NCBI RefSeq assembly: GCF_019976755.1
Contig: NZ_AP023441.1
Location: forward strand, 6,259,501-6,323,500
Length of the DNA stretch: 64,000 nt
Direction of reading: 5' to 3'
DNA from: Nostoc sp. MS1
GTDB lineage: Bacteria > Cyanobacteriota > Cyanobacteriia > Cyanobacteriales > Nostocaceae
The notes beneath the pieces are model-generated. The model was not told the DNA's origin. It saw only the letters and a list, made by a program, of their open reading frames with translations, and did no database searches. Of this stretch, positions 39,211 to 48,165 are shown piece after piece. Position 1 is the stretch's first letter, and each line of letters begins with the position of its first letter. The position numbers were made by a program, and so were the translations under genes.

Positions 39211-39384
39211 TTTAGCTTAAATAGTGGTATTATAATTATATTTAGTACATTTGTACTAAATAATACATCCCTATACCGAAAAGTTGCCGTTTTCATTGAA
39301 GGGTCAACTACGGATCTAAGTTTGGATGTTCTCGCACAATAGCGAGATTGTTATTACTGTTTTGAGCATGAATCAACTTTTTCT

Positions 39385-41127
39385 ATGGATCAAATGCGTA
39401 TCGTCAATCAAGACGACAAATCTCTGCCTTTTGAAAACAACAATGATGTAAATGAAATTCAGGATGGTGAACCAGAAGAAACAAACGTAATTTTCACAGA
39501 ATTATCGCATGAGGCAAAACTCAAAATGGACATAATCCAAGGTCTACTTGAGCCATGCGATCGCAAAACCTATGGTGAGAAGTTAAGAGCAGCAGCAGAG
39601 AAACTGGGCAAGACTGTGCGAACAGTCCAGCGTCTAGTCAAAAAATATCAACAAGACGGTTTATCGGCAATTGTTGAGACTCAGAGAAATGATAAAGGTA
39701 GTTATCGGATAGACCCTGAGTGGCAAAAATTTATTGTTACCACCTTTAAAGAAGCGAATAAGGGTAGCAAAAAAATGACTCCTGCTCAGGTGGCGATGAG
39801 AGTACAAGTCAGAGCAGAACAGTTAGGTTTACAAAAATACCCTAGCCACATGACAGTTTATAGGGTTCTCAACCCTATCATTGAGCGTCAAGAGCAGAAA
39901 AAGAAACAGAGGAATATTGGATGGCGAGGGTCACGAGTCTCTCATAAAACTCGTGATGGGCAAACATTAGATGTGCGTTACAGCAACCATGTTTGGCAGT
40001 GCGACCATACAAAGTTAGATGTCATGTTGGTTGATCAGTATGGTGAACCATTAGCTAGACCTTGGTTCACAAAGATTACAGACAGTTATTCTCGCTGCAT
40101 TATGGGTATTAATGTGGGCTTTGATGCACCTAGCTCTCAAGTGGTTGCTCTAGCATTACGTCATGCTATTTTGCCAAAACAATATAGTGCAGAGTACAAA
40201 CTTCTTAGCGATTGGGGAACCTATGGTGTACCTGAGAATCTTTTTACTGACGGTGGTAGAGATTTTCGCTCTGAACACTTAAAACAGATTGGTTTTCAAT
40301 TAGGCTTTGAGTGCCATTTACGCGATCGCCTTAGTGAGGGTGGTATTGAAGAACGTAGCTTCGGCACGATTAATACAGAATTTCTCTCTGGTTTCTATGG
40401 CTATTTAGGTTCCAATATTCAGGAACGTTCTAAGACAGCAGAGGAAGAAGCTTGCTTAACTTTACGGGAATTGCACCTACTGTTAGTTCGCTACATTGTT
40501 GACAACTACAATCAGCGTCTTGATGCACGGACAAAAGACCAAACAAGATTTCAACGATGGGAAGCGGGACTACCTGCTCTACCAAAAATGATTAAGGAAC
40601 GAGAATTAGATATCTGTTTGATGAAAAAGACTCGGCGTAGCATTTACAAGGGTGGGTATCTCAGCTTTGAAAATATAATGTATCGCGGAGACTACTTGGC
40701 AGCTTACGCAGGCGAAAATATTGTACTCAGGTATGACCCTAGAGATATTACAACTGTTTGGGTTTACCGAATAGATAAAGGCAAGGAAGTGTTTCTTTCT
40801 GCTGCTCATGCGCTGGATTGGGAAACAGAGAAATTATCTCTAGAAGAGGCTAAAGCTGCTAGTCGAAAAGTTCGCTCTGTAGGTAAAACACTCAGTAATA
40901 AATCCATTTTGGCAGAGATACATGACCGTGATACTTTCATCAAGCAAAAGAAAAAAAGCCAAAAGGAACGCAAGAAAGAAGAACAAGCTCAAGTTCATTC
41001 TGTGTATGAACCCATCACTCTGAGCGAGACAGAACCCCTAGAAAATTTACAAGAAAGACCGAAACCTGAAACTCGAAAACCCAGAGTCTTTAACTATGAG
41101 CAACTTCGTCAAGATTATGATGAGTAG
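39385..41127 (+). CDS. tnsB: TnsB transposase of V-K CAST
   Basis: 580 residues, the normal length for V-K TnsB. An N-terminal HTH region (GKTVRTVQRLVKKYQQDG) is followed by the rve/DDE core with D207 (WQCDHTKLDV), D289 (LFTDGGRDF) and E323 (GGIEERSFG), all catalytic residues present. A Mu-type beta-barrel domain and a basic C-terminal tail (KKKSQKERKKEEQ) follow; the tail ends in a segment used to contact TnsC. Catalyses strand transfer at the transposon ends. The start used gives a full N terminus. Confidence 0.95.
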   Translation: MDQMRIVNQDDKSLPFENNNDVNEIQDGEPEETNVIFTELSHEAKLKMDIIQGLLEPCDRKTYGEKLRAAAEKLGKTVRTVQRLVKKYQQDGLSAIVETQRNDKGSYRIDPEWQKFIVTTFKEANKGSKKMTPAQVAMRVQVRAEQLGLQKYPSHMTVYRVLNPIIERQEQKKKQRNIGWRGSRVSHKTRDGQTLDVRYSNHVWQCDHTKLDVMLVDQYGEPLARPWFTKITDSYSRCIMGINVGFDAPSSQVVALALRHAILPKQYSAEYKLLSDWGTYGVPENLFTDGGRDFRSEHLKQIGFQLGFECHLRDRLSEGGIEERSFGTINTEFLSGFYGYLGSNIQERSKTAEEEACLTLRELHLLLVRYIVDNYNQRLDARTKDQTRFQRWEAGLPALPKMIKERELDICLMKKTRRSIYKGGYLSFENIMYRGDYLAAYAGENIVLRYDPRDITTVWVYRIDKGKEVFLSAAHALDWETEKLSLEEAKAASRKVRSVGKTLSNKSILAEIHDRDTFIKQKKKSQKERKKEEQAQVHSVYEPITLSETEPLENLQERPKPETRKPRVFNYEQLRQDYDE

Positions 41128-41205
41128 ATTTCATTGAATTTGCAGGATTTTAGTAAATATATTCAGAGTTTAAAACATTATTGATTTTCGGCAACAATCA
41201 GAATC

Positions 41206-42045
41206 ATGAAAGATAATTATTGGCAGAAATGGGTACAGAATTTATGGGGAGATGAACCCATTCCAGAGGAATTACAGCCAGAAATTGAACGTCTCCTTAC
41301 TCCCAGTGTTGTGGAATTAGAGCATATACAAAAAATTCATGATTGGTTAGATGGTTTACGTCTTTCTAAACAATGCGGTCGAATTGTTGCACCTCCACGA
41401 GCAGGTAAATCTGTTACTTGTGATGTGTATAGGCTATTGAATAAGCCACAAAAAAGAGGAGGTAAAAGAGATATTGTACCTGTTTTGTATATGCAAGTTC
41501 CAGGAGATTGCTCATCGGGCGAGTTATTGGTTCTGATTCTGGAAAGCTTGAAATATGATGCAACTTCAGGAAAACTAACTGACCTCAGAAGGCGAGTACA
41601 AAGGCTACTCAAGGAATCTAAGGTGGAAATGCTGATTATTGATGAAGCTAATTTTCTGAAACTGAATACTTTTAGTGAAATTGCTCGAATTTATGACCTG
41701 TTAAAAATTTCAATTGTTCTCGTAGGCACAGATGGTTTAGACAATCTAATTAAGAGGGAACCTTACATTCATGACAGATTTATCGAATGTTATAAGCTAC
41801 CTTTGGTGGAATCAGAAAAAAAATTTACGGAGTTAGTAAAAATTTGGGAAGAAGAAGTTTTGTGTTTACCTCTTCCATCTAATCTTACAAGAAGTGAAAC
41901 TTTTGAACCTCTGCGTCAAAAAACAGGTGGCAAAATTGGTTTGCTAGATCGGGTATTGAGAAGAGCTTCAATCTTAGCTTTGAGAAAAGGACTGAAGAAC
42001 ATCGGTAAAGACACTCTAGCTGAAGTTTTGGATTGGTTTGAATAA
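41206..42045 (+). CDS. tnsC: TnsC AAA+ regulator
   Basis: 279 residues. Walker A is APPRAGKS with K68, and Walker B is LIIDEANF with D146-E147. It polymerises on DNA with ATP and links the target-binding complex to TnsB. Its stop overlaps the tniQ start (TAATG). The motifs look intact. Confidence 0.94.
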   Translation: MKDNYWQKWVQNLWGDEPIPEELQPEIERLLTPSVVELEHIQKIHDWLDGLRLSKQCGRIVAPPRAGKSVTCDVYRLLNKPQKRGGKRDIVPVLYMQVPGDCSSGELLVLILESLKYDATSGKLTDLRRRVQRLLKESKVEMLIIDEANFLKLNTFSEIARIYDLLKISIVLVGTDGLDNLIKREPYIHDRFIECYKLPLVESEKKFTELVKIWEEEVLCLPLPSNLTRSETFEPLRQKTGGKIGLLDRVLRRASILALRKGLKNIGKDTLAEVLDWFE

Positions 42046-42548
42046 TGGGAATCGGTGCGGAAGAACCTCGTTTTTTTGAAATAGAACCCCTGGATGGAGA
42101 AAGCTTAAGCCATTTCTTAGGCCGCTTTCGCCGAGAAAATTATTTAACCTCTAGCCAGTTAGGTAAATTAACTGGACTTGGTGCAGTTATTTCACGTTGG
42201 GAAAAGTTGTACTTCAATCCGTTTCCTACACGACAGGAGTTGGAGGCTTTGGCATCTGTGGTCAGAGTCAATGCGGATAGATTAACCGAGATGTTGTCAC
42301 CCGCAGGAGTAACTATGAAGCCTAGACCAATTCGGTTATGTGCTGCTTGCTATGCAGAAGTACCTTGTCATCGAGTTGAGTGGCAGTTTAAGGATAAAAT
42401 GAAGTGCGATCGCCACAATTTACGCTTATTAACCAAATGTACTAACTGTGAGACTCCTTTTCCGATTCCCGCAGATTGGGTACAAGGTGAATGTCCTCAC
42501 TGTTTTTTGCCTTTTGCAACAATGGCAAAGCGTCAGAAGCGTCTTTGA
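42045..42548 (+). CDS. tniQ: TniQ target-selection protein
   Basis: 167 residues, the short form typical of V-K elements. The TniQ N-terminal domain (EPLDGESLSHFLGRFRREN) is followed by an HTH-like region and zinc-binding cysteines in RLCAACYAEVPCHR and TKCTNCETPFPI plus CPHCF. It bridges the Cas12k R-loop and the TnsC filament. Translationally coupled to tnsC. Confidence 0.94.
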   Translation: MGIGAEEPRFFEIEPLDGESLSHFLGRFRRENYLTSSQLGKLTGLGAVISRWEKLYFNPFPTRQELEALASVVRVNADRLTEMLSPAGVTMKPRPIRLCAACYAEVPCHRVEWQFKDKMKCDRHNLRLLTKCTNCETPFPIPADWVQGECPHCFLPFATMAKRQKRL

Positions 42549-42600
42549 AATTTTCTTCAGCTTAAAGATGTGAATACTACCTGTGGCACTTTAAAGCCAC

Positions 42601-43440
42601 TCACAAACTTGCGAGTTTGCTCAACTCTGTTTGCCAATCTTCATCATGTCGTAGGACAAGGACATGGTAAGTGGTATTGTGCTTAAGATTATCTCGCACA
42701 ATTTTGTCTTGTCTGCGTTTCTCAGGGCTGTCATGAACTGAACCGTCACAGAAAACAGCAATGCCATCTTCCTTATACAGAAAATCTGGCTTACAGTTCG
42801 CCTCTGGAATTAATTCCTGTGCAGAATCCGGTAGTTTATATCCGCTTTGATAAATTGCTGTTAAAACTATTCGCTCAAATCGGGAATTGGGATCTGTTTG
42901 TTGCAGCAGCTGTTCATACAGTTCATCACGACATATTCCTTCTATCTGCACTGTACTGTCTTGCAGTTCGTCAAGTAAGGGTTTGATGAGATGGCGATTT
43001 ATCAAAGCATGGTCGAACTGGTTGCGGTAAGAAAGCAAGCATTCATAGCAAGCTTGAACACAGCTATCTTTAGCTTCTTGGAAATGGCAAATATCTAAAG
43101 CTGCATCGGCGATTTTTTGAAAAGCTTCGGGTTTTTCTAATAGTTGAGAAAGGACACCAGCACCGCCTTCCGCAGCCTCCCAGAACAGCAAATATTTACC
43201 GTCTCCCAATCGTTCGGAGTCGAGTTCGTCGGCTTCTAGTTTGTACACTGCTTGGATGGCAGTTTCTAAGGCGTACTGTAGGGTGGTAATAAACGCCTCT
43301 CTGTCGTCTGTGGGGACATTTAATGGTTCCACAACTAGGATATTACAGGTGTTGTTCACCATTAAGTTAACGTCGGTGTGAATGCTATCTTTTGCCGAGT
43401 CATTTTTGGATTCGCCCCAAATACCAGTTTTGATAAGCTG
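42601..43440 (-). pseudogene. DUF1998 helicase-type gene, 3' remnant with nuclease-like tail
   Basis: The ATG at 43,362 would give 253 residues, but the same frame stays open upstream to about 43,440 with family-like sequence (IHTDVNLMVNNTCNILVVEP), so this is the 3' end of a larger gene. The DUF1998 part has LLFWEAAEGGAGVLSQLL and the zinc-type cysteines in CVQACYECLLSYRNQFDH. The last ~110 residues resemble a Vsr/DUF559-type endonuclease (KPDFLYKEDGIAVFCDGSVHD). DUF1998 occurs in DISARM-type and other defence helicases. The 5' part is lost at the IS630-like junction. Confidence 0.7.
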
Positions 43441-43451
43441 CTACGCAGCTT
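43435..43451. repeat. 17-bp inverted repeat at the cargo junction
   Basis: AAGCTGC-TAC-GCAGCTT sits exactly where the DUF1998 frame ends and the IS630-like leader begins. It may be part of an insertion-sequence end or a rearrangement mark. Confidence 0.4.
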
Positions 43452-43496
43452 AATTGTATAATATAAACTTAAGTAAAAAACTATTATCGGCCATAT

Positions 43497-44987
43497 ATGC
43501 CAGCAAAAAACCATCTTTCTCAAGAGCAGAAGGAAAGGCTACTGAAAACACTAAAAGAGCATGAAAATCCTTATGTAAGAGAGAAGATTCTGATTATTCT
43601 GTTGATAAATGATGGAAAAACATATCAAGAAATTAGCAATTTTTTAGAGATTGCATATCCGACAGTCGCATATTGGGCAGTTCACGGCGACCCGGATAAT
43701 TTAGAAAGCTTTTTAGATGGAAGAAGAGAAGGTAACTGCCGCAAAGTTACCAAAGAATATGAAAATTTGTTATTAGAAATAATTGAGAAAGACCCAGTAG
43801 AAAATGGATATGAATTTGGTCGATGGACGGCGGCAAGATTAGCAACATATCTTGAAGAAACAACAGGAATTAAGTTAAGCGGCTCTCAAGTTAGGAGAAT
43901 ATTAGAGCGAAAAAAGTACGTTTACCTCTGGGCAAAATACAGCCTAGAGGACAAACAGAATCCTGAAAAGCGTAAGGCATTTCAAGAAAAGCTATCAGAA
44001 TATTTAAGAATAACCAAAAAAACTCCAGAGCGTTTACAAGTATGCTTTTGGGACGAAAGTGGATTTAGTTTAAGAGTGATAAGAAGAAAAAGTTGGGGTA
44101 AGAAAGGTACAAGGAAAAAAGTTACAGGGCAAAGGAGAAGAGGAAGAGTAAATATTATGGGAGGGTTACGTTATCATGACAAGAAAAGAATAAATTTTGT
44201 CATAAAAAAAGGAAATGCAGATGTATTCTATGAACAGATTAAATCTCTAAATAATTTTCTGTTACAAGAATGGGTAGAACAAGGGAAATCAGTTGAAGAA
44301 TTTAAAGATGGTTCAGCGAAAATAGTTATCATACTAGATAATGCTAGTTTCCATAAAAGGAAAGATATTTTATCTAAAATTGAGTCAGAAATGCCAGATT
44401 GGTTAGCAGGTGGCTCACTACCGCTTACCATTGTGCAAGCGGATTTTTCTTTTGATAGGTTGGTTAGCGTTAAAAAACGTTACGGAGCAGTCTATCAGGG
44501 ATTAGCTGCTTTACTACGATGTGAGGGGGCAATTGATTGGTGTACTGGGGAAGAAATCAATGATGTAATTTATTTTGAAGAACAGATAGATTCGCATCAT
44601 ATCTTTCCTGTCGCATGGTGTCGCAAAAAAGGCATTGACCCCAAAAACTATAACTGTTTGATTAACCGTACACCTTTAAGTGCCAAAACAAACAAAAAAA
44701 TTGGAAGTAAAGCACCTTCCCTTTATTTAGAGGAGTTTGAACTTTCTGGGACATCAGCTAAAAGACTTGATGAAGTATTGCGATCGCACGCTATATCTCC
44801 AAAAACTTTGCGAAGAGATGACTTTGAAGCCTTTTTCCAGATGCGAGCAAACAATTTGCTGACACTAATTGGCAAGGCTATGGGCAAGAGTTTAAGTTTT
44901 GAATCCTCAGAGGATTTTGTTCGAGATTGTCAGAACGGGAATGGAAGAGAGTATAAGCCTCATCCCGAAATTATTACTAACTATTGA
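43497..44987 (+). CDS. chimeric ORF: IS630-like transposase fused to DUF1524/HNH domain
   Basis: 496 residues in one frame. Residues 1-~300 are an IS630-family transposase: two HTH regions, RILERKKYVYLWAKYSLED, first catalytic Asp in CFWDESGFSLR, second in VIILDNASFHKRKD. The third (the Glu of the expected PDLNPIE-type motif) is missing. From about 310 on the sequence changes to the C-terminal DUF1524 region of GmrSD-like restriction enzymes: RYGAVYQGLAALLRCEGAIDW, the HNH-type DSHHIFPVAW, and NRTPLSAKTNKKIGSKAPS. The fusion looks like a deletion joining two unrelated genes. The transposase should be dead; the HNH part lacks its own N-terminal half, so activity is doubtful. Confidence 0.75.
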   Translation: MPAKNHLSQEQKERLLKTLKEHENPYVREKILIILLINDGKTYQEISNFLEIAYPTVAYWAVHGDPDNLESFLDGRREGNCRKVTKEYENLLLEIIEKDPVENGYEFGRWTAARLATYLEETTGIKLSGSQVRRILERKKYVYLWAKYSLEDKQNPEKRKAFQEKLSEYLRITKKTPERLQVCFWDESGFSLRVIRRKSWGKKGTRKKVTGQRRRGRVNIMGGLRYHDKKRINFVIKKGNADVFYEQIKSLNNFLLQEWVEQGKSVEEFKDGSAKIVIILDNASFHKRKDILSKIESEMPDWLAGGSLPLTIVQADFSFDRLVSVKKRYGAVYQGLAALLRCEGAIDWCTGEEINDVIYFEEQIDSHHIFPVAWCRKKGIDPKNYNCLINRTPLSAKTNKKIGSKAPSLYLEEFELSGTSAKRLDEVLRSHAISPKTLRRDDFEAFFQMRANNLLTLIGKAMGKSLSFESSEDFVRDCQNGNGREYKPHPEIITNY

Positions 44988-45063
44988 TATTGAGTAAAGT
45001 AGCCTCAGAATAGCCTACTTTACTTAATAGTGGAGTTTGTAGCCAACATATTTCTCAATCTTC

Positions 45064-45225
45064 CTAACTTTGTTCGTCTGAGGATTCTTTCTTTTTTAAC
45101 CAATCTCTAATTGCCTCCTCTAAAGCCGCAGTCTGCGTTACTTCCAGACGCGCACAGGCAATTTCAAACTCGATTTTTAAGTCTTTAGGGAGTCTTCCCC
45201 GAACTTCTCTAGTTTCTTCTGCCAT
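45064..45225 (-). CDS. small ribbon-helix-helix-like regulator, divergent from cas12k
   Basis: 53 residues. The short N-terminal strand REVRGRLPKDLKIEFEIACA and the following helix (TQTAALEEAIRDWLKK) have the beta-alpha-alpha pattern of Arc/CopG-type RHH proteins, with the G/LP turn after the strand. It is transcribed away from cas12k, with a 161-bp gap carrying four tandem 8-bp repeats. Small regulators in this position are known for V-K CASTs (MerR-type CvkR, Arc-like types). The target and autoregulation are inferred. Confidence 0.6.
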   Translation of the reverse strand: MAEETREVRGRLPKDLKIEFEIACARLEVTQTAALEEAIRDWLKKKESSDEQS

Positions 45226-45286
45226 CCTAATTTAAAGCCAAAGCTTGCGGCTTTCATTTTTGCACAGCCTCTCAGGAAAAAAACAT

Positions 45287-45318
45287 TTGCGCTATTGCGC
45301 TATTACGTTATTGCGCTA
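45287..45318. promoter_or_regulatory. four tandem 8-bp repeats, likely operator
   Basis: TTGCGCTA, TTGCGCTA, TTACGTTA, TTGCGCTA in direct tandem, upstream of cas12k. Direct repeats with 8-bp spacing suit cooperative binding of RHH dimers. They overlap the proposed cas12k promoter. Confidence 0.6.
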
Positions 45319-45322
45319 TACT
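45295..45322 (+). promoter_or_regulatory. candidate cas12k promoter
   Basis: TTGCGC (45,295-45,300) as -35 and TATACT (45,317-45,322) as -10, spaced 16 bp, lie inside and just after the operator repeats and 65 bp before the cas12k ATG. Confidence 0.45.
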
Positions 45323-45386
45323 TAGGAAGTAAAAAAACAATTAGTAGCCCTGTCAGTTTTACCGAAACCACAAAGCTGAGGACACT

Positions 45387-47003
45387 ATGAGCGTTATTAC
45401 AATTCAATGTCGCTTGTTTGCTGAAGAAGAAACCCTCCGCCAACTGTGGAAACTGATGGCTGACAAAAATACACCTCTTATAAATGAGTTATTGGCACAG
45501 GTAGGAAAACATCCAGAATTTGAAACCTGGCTAGAAAAAGGTAAAATCTCCACCGAATTCCTCAGAACTCTTGTTAACTCCCTCAAAACTCAAGAGCGTT
45601 TTACTGATCAACCTGGACGCTTTTACACCTCAGCGATCGCTCTGGTAGATTATGTATATAAATCCTGGTGCGCTTTGCAAAAACGAAGAAAGCGGCAAAT
45701 AGAAGGTAAAGAACGTTGGCTCACAATCCTCAAAAGTGATCTACAACTCCAACAAGAAAGCCAATGTAGCTTAAACGTAATTCGTACTAAAGCCAACGAA
45801 ATCCTTACCCAATTTACCCCCCAGTCTGACCAAAATAAAAACCCTAGAAAGAGCAAAAAAGCTAAAAAATCTGCAAAGTTACAAAAATCTTCACTTTTTC
45901 AAATTCTTTTAAACACTTACGAACAAACACAAGAAACTCTTACTCGTTGTGTGATCGCCTATCTACTAAAAAATAACTGTCAAATCAGCGAACGCGACGA
46001 AGATCCAGAAGAATTTAATAGAAATAGACGTAAAAAAGAAATAGAAATTGAGCGATTAAAAGACCAACTCCAAAGTCGCATACCTAAAGGTAGAGATTTA
46101 ACAGGGGAAGAGTGGTTAAAAACTTTAGAAATTGCTACAGCTAATGTACCTCAAAATGAAAATGAGGCAAAAGCTTGGCAAGCAGCACTTTTAAGAAAAT
46201 CTGCTGATGTCCCCTTTCCTGTGGCTTACGAATCTAACGAAGATATGACATGGCTGCAAAATGGCAAAGGTCGTCTCTTTGTTCGATTCAATGGCTTGGG
46301 AAAGCTAACCTTTGAGATTTACTGCGATAAGCGTCATTTGCACTACTTTAAACGCTTCCTAGAAGATCAAGAACTTAAACGCAATAGTAAAAACCAACAC
46401 TCAAGCAGTCTGTTTACACTACGTTCAGGAAGGATTGCTTGGTCGCCAGGAGAAGAAAAATGTGAACCCTGGAAAGCAAATCAACTGCATCTTTACTGTA
46501 CTTTAGATACTCGAATGTGGACTATTGAAGGAACTCAACAGGTCGTAAGTGAGAAAACTACAAAAATTACTGAAACGTTAAATCAAGCAAAACAGAAAGA
46601 TGACCTCAACGATAAACAACAAGCTTTTATCACTCGTCAGCAATAATATGTGGATAGATTATTGGCGGATGCGATTGTGGAGATCGCCACAACATATCAA
46701 GCAGGTAGCATAGTTATCCCAAAAATCCGGGATATGCGTGAGCAAATCAGTAGTGAAATTCAATCCAGAGCAGAAAAGAAATGTCCTGGTTATAAGGAAG
46801 CTCAACAAAAATATGCCAAAGAATACCGTATCAGCATTCATCGCTGGAGTTATGGTCGATTAATTGAAAGTATTAAATCCCAAGCTGCAAAAACCGGAAT
46901 TTCTACTGAAATTGGTACACAACCAATCAGAGGTAGTCCACAAGAAAAAGCGAGAAATTTAGCCGTTTTTGCTTACCAAGAACGTCAAGCCGCGTTAATT
47001 TAA
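45387..47003 (+). pseudogene. cas12k: cas12k (V-K effector) with internal deletion and stop
   Basis: The first 419 codons (45,387-46,646) are Cas12k-like from SVITIQCRLFAEEETLRQLW through the REC/WED regions, ending AFITRQQ and TAA. The same frame resumes at once (YVDRLLADAIVEIA) and runs 117 further codons to 47,003 with C-terminal Cas12k motifs DMREQISSEIQSRAE, YRISIHRWSYGRLIE and GSPQEKARNLA. Together about 537 codons, against roughly 640 in described Cas12k. The ~100 codons missing between RQQ and YVDRLL normally contain the first RuvC segment (GVS-GL type). Suppressing the stop would still leave the deletion. Probably non-functional. Confidence 0.9.
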
Positions 47004-47032
47004 TTCACTAATCCGAACCTTGAAAATATAAT

Positions 47033-47300
47033 ATTCTGTATAACAGCGCCTCAGTTCATGCTCTTTTGAGCCAATGTACTGTGAAAAATCTGGGTTAGTT
47101 TGACAGTTGGAAGACTGCCATGCTTTCTGACCCTGGTAGCTGCCCGCTTCTGATGCTGCCATCTTTAGGATTCTATCGATGGGATAGGTGCGCTCCCAGC
47201 AATAAGGAGTAAGGCTTTTAGCCGTAGCCGTTATTTATAACGGTGTGGATTACCACAGTGGTGGCTACTGAATCACCCCCTTCGTCGGGGGAACCCTCTC
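47033..47300 (+). ncRNA. V-K tracrRNA
   Basis: Lies between cas12k and the array on the same strand. It begins about ATTCTGTATAACAGCGCC, has the internal hairpins (GCTCTTTTGAGC; CCCCCTTCGTCGGGGG) and ends with an AACCCTC anti-repeat that can pair with GGGTGGGTT of the CRISPR repeat, then AAATATTTTTTT. This agrees with known V-K tracrRNA layout. The sequence shows no obvious damage. End points are approximate. Confidence 0.85.
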
Positions 47301-47499
47301 AAATATTTTTTTGGCGAATCGAAGTGGGGGCAAAAACCCTGGAGTCCTGCCGAAATCTTAAAAACCTTGTACTGTCTTAACTTCAGTCCCTAGCATGTCA
47401 ACTGATTTGCTTTTTTGGTGTAAGACAAAGGAAGCTTTTTCAGAGATATGCCAAGTTTGTATCTGAAAAGCTTTATTTGCAAGGTGTCTAGGCAGTGGG

Positions 47500-48046
47500 G
47501 TTTCAACAACCATTCTGGTTAAGGGTGGGTTGAAAGCGGAATCCCCATCGCCACCCGCTCCATCACTGTATAGTTTCAACAACCATTCTGGTTAAGGGTG
47601 GGTTGAAAGTTATCCTCACTTGGACTACGGTATCTTGCCCAGTTACGTTTCAACAACCATTCTGGTTAAGGGTGGGTTGAAAGTTTCTTGGTTCAAGACT
47701 GCTTACAAGGCTTTTACAAGTTTCAAAAACCATTCTGGTTAAGGGTGGGTTGAAAGAACATCCAAGTAATCAGGTGTATTTATGCCAATTAGTTTCAAAA
47801 ACCATTCTGGTTAAGGGTGGGTTGAAAGTAAACATATTTAGGTACACCGCAAGTAGTCCACTTAGTTTCAAAAACCATTCTGGTTAAGAATCGGTTGAAA
47901 GATTCAGCTTAAGGCACTTGCGTTGACGATTGCTGGGTTTAACAATCATTCTAGCTAGGGGTGGGTTGAAAGCTAATGTACCATTAATTCTCTAAGGCTG
48001 CGATGTAGAATGTTTCAACAACCATTCTGGCTATGGGTGGGTTGAA
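47500..48046 (+). CRISPR. CRISPR array, 8 repeats of ~37 bp
   Basis: The repeat starts GTTTCAACAACCATTCTGG and ends GGGTGGGTTGAAAG. Copies start at 47,500, 47,573, 47,647, 47,720, 47,792, 47,865, 47,937 and 48,012, with spacers of 35-39 bp. The first three are identical; from the fourth on the repeat reads GTTTCAAAAACC, and the last three are increasingly mutated (one lacks a base, one ends GTTGAA). No adaptation genes are present, as usual for V-K. Confidence 0.95.
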
Positions 48047-48093
48047 CCCTGGCAAACAAAGGGTGTTAGATGTAAGGCGTAACTTAAGCCATA

Positions 48094-48156
48094 GTTTCAA
48101 AAAGTCTCTCACATCAAGTTTGCTTATGAGGGTTGAAAGGAATGTCACCTTCCCAA
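48094..48156 (+). CRISPR. diverged repeat plus 17-nt tRNA homing spacer
   Basis: A 46-bp diverged repeat (begins GTTTCAAAAAG, ends GGTTGAAAG) precedes the 17-nt spacer GAATGTCACCTTCCCAA at 48,140-48,156. This equals the anticodon-arm sequence of the adjacent tRNA-Gly gene (minus strand, 48,576 to 48,560). It is the delocalised homing crRNA unit known from V-K CASTs. Confidence 0.9.
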
Positions 48157-48165
48157 TACTAAAAT

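Noticed and set aside
44988..45386. A MerR-type CvkR regulator gene
   Set aside because: No frame of suitable length exists in this gap; only the 53-residue RHH-like gene is present.
46650..47003. The 3' part of cas12k as an independent gene starting at GTG
   Set aside because: It is in the same frame as the upstream part, has no Shine-Dalgarno, and matches only the C terminus of Cas12k, so it is better described as part of a broken gene.
47358..47582. 74-codon minus-strand frame running into the CRISPR array
   Set aside because: It is translated partly from repeat and spacer sequence; an artefact of the array.
47500..48046. Adaptation genes (cas1/cas2) for the array
   Set aside because: None found inside or near the element, which is normal for type V-K.
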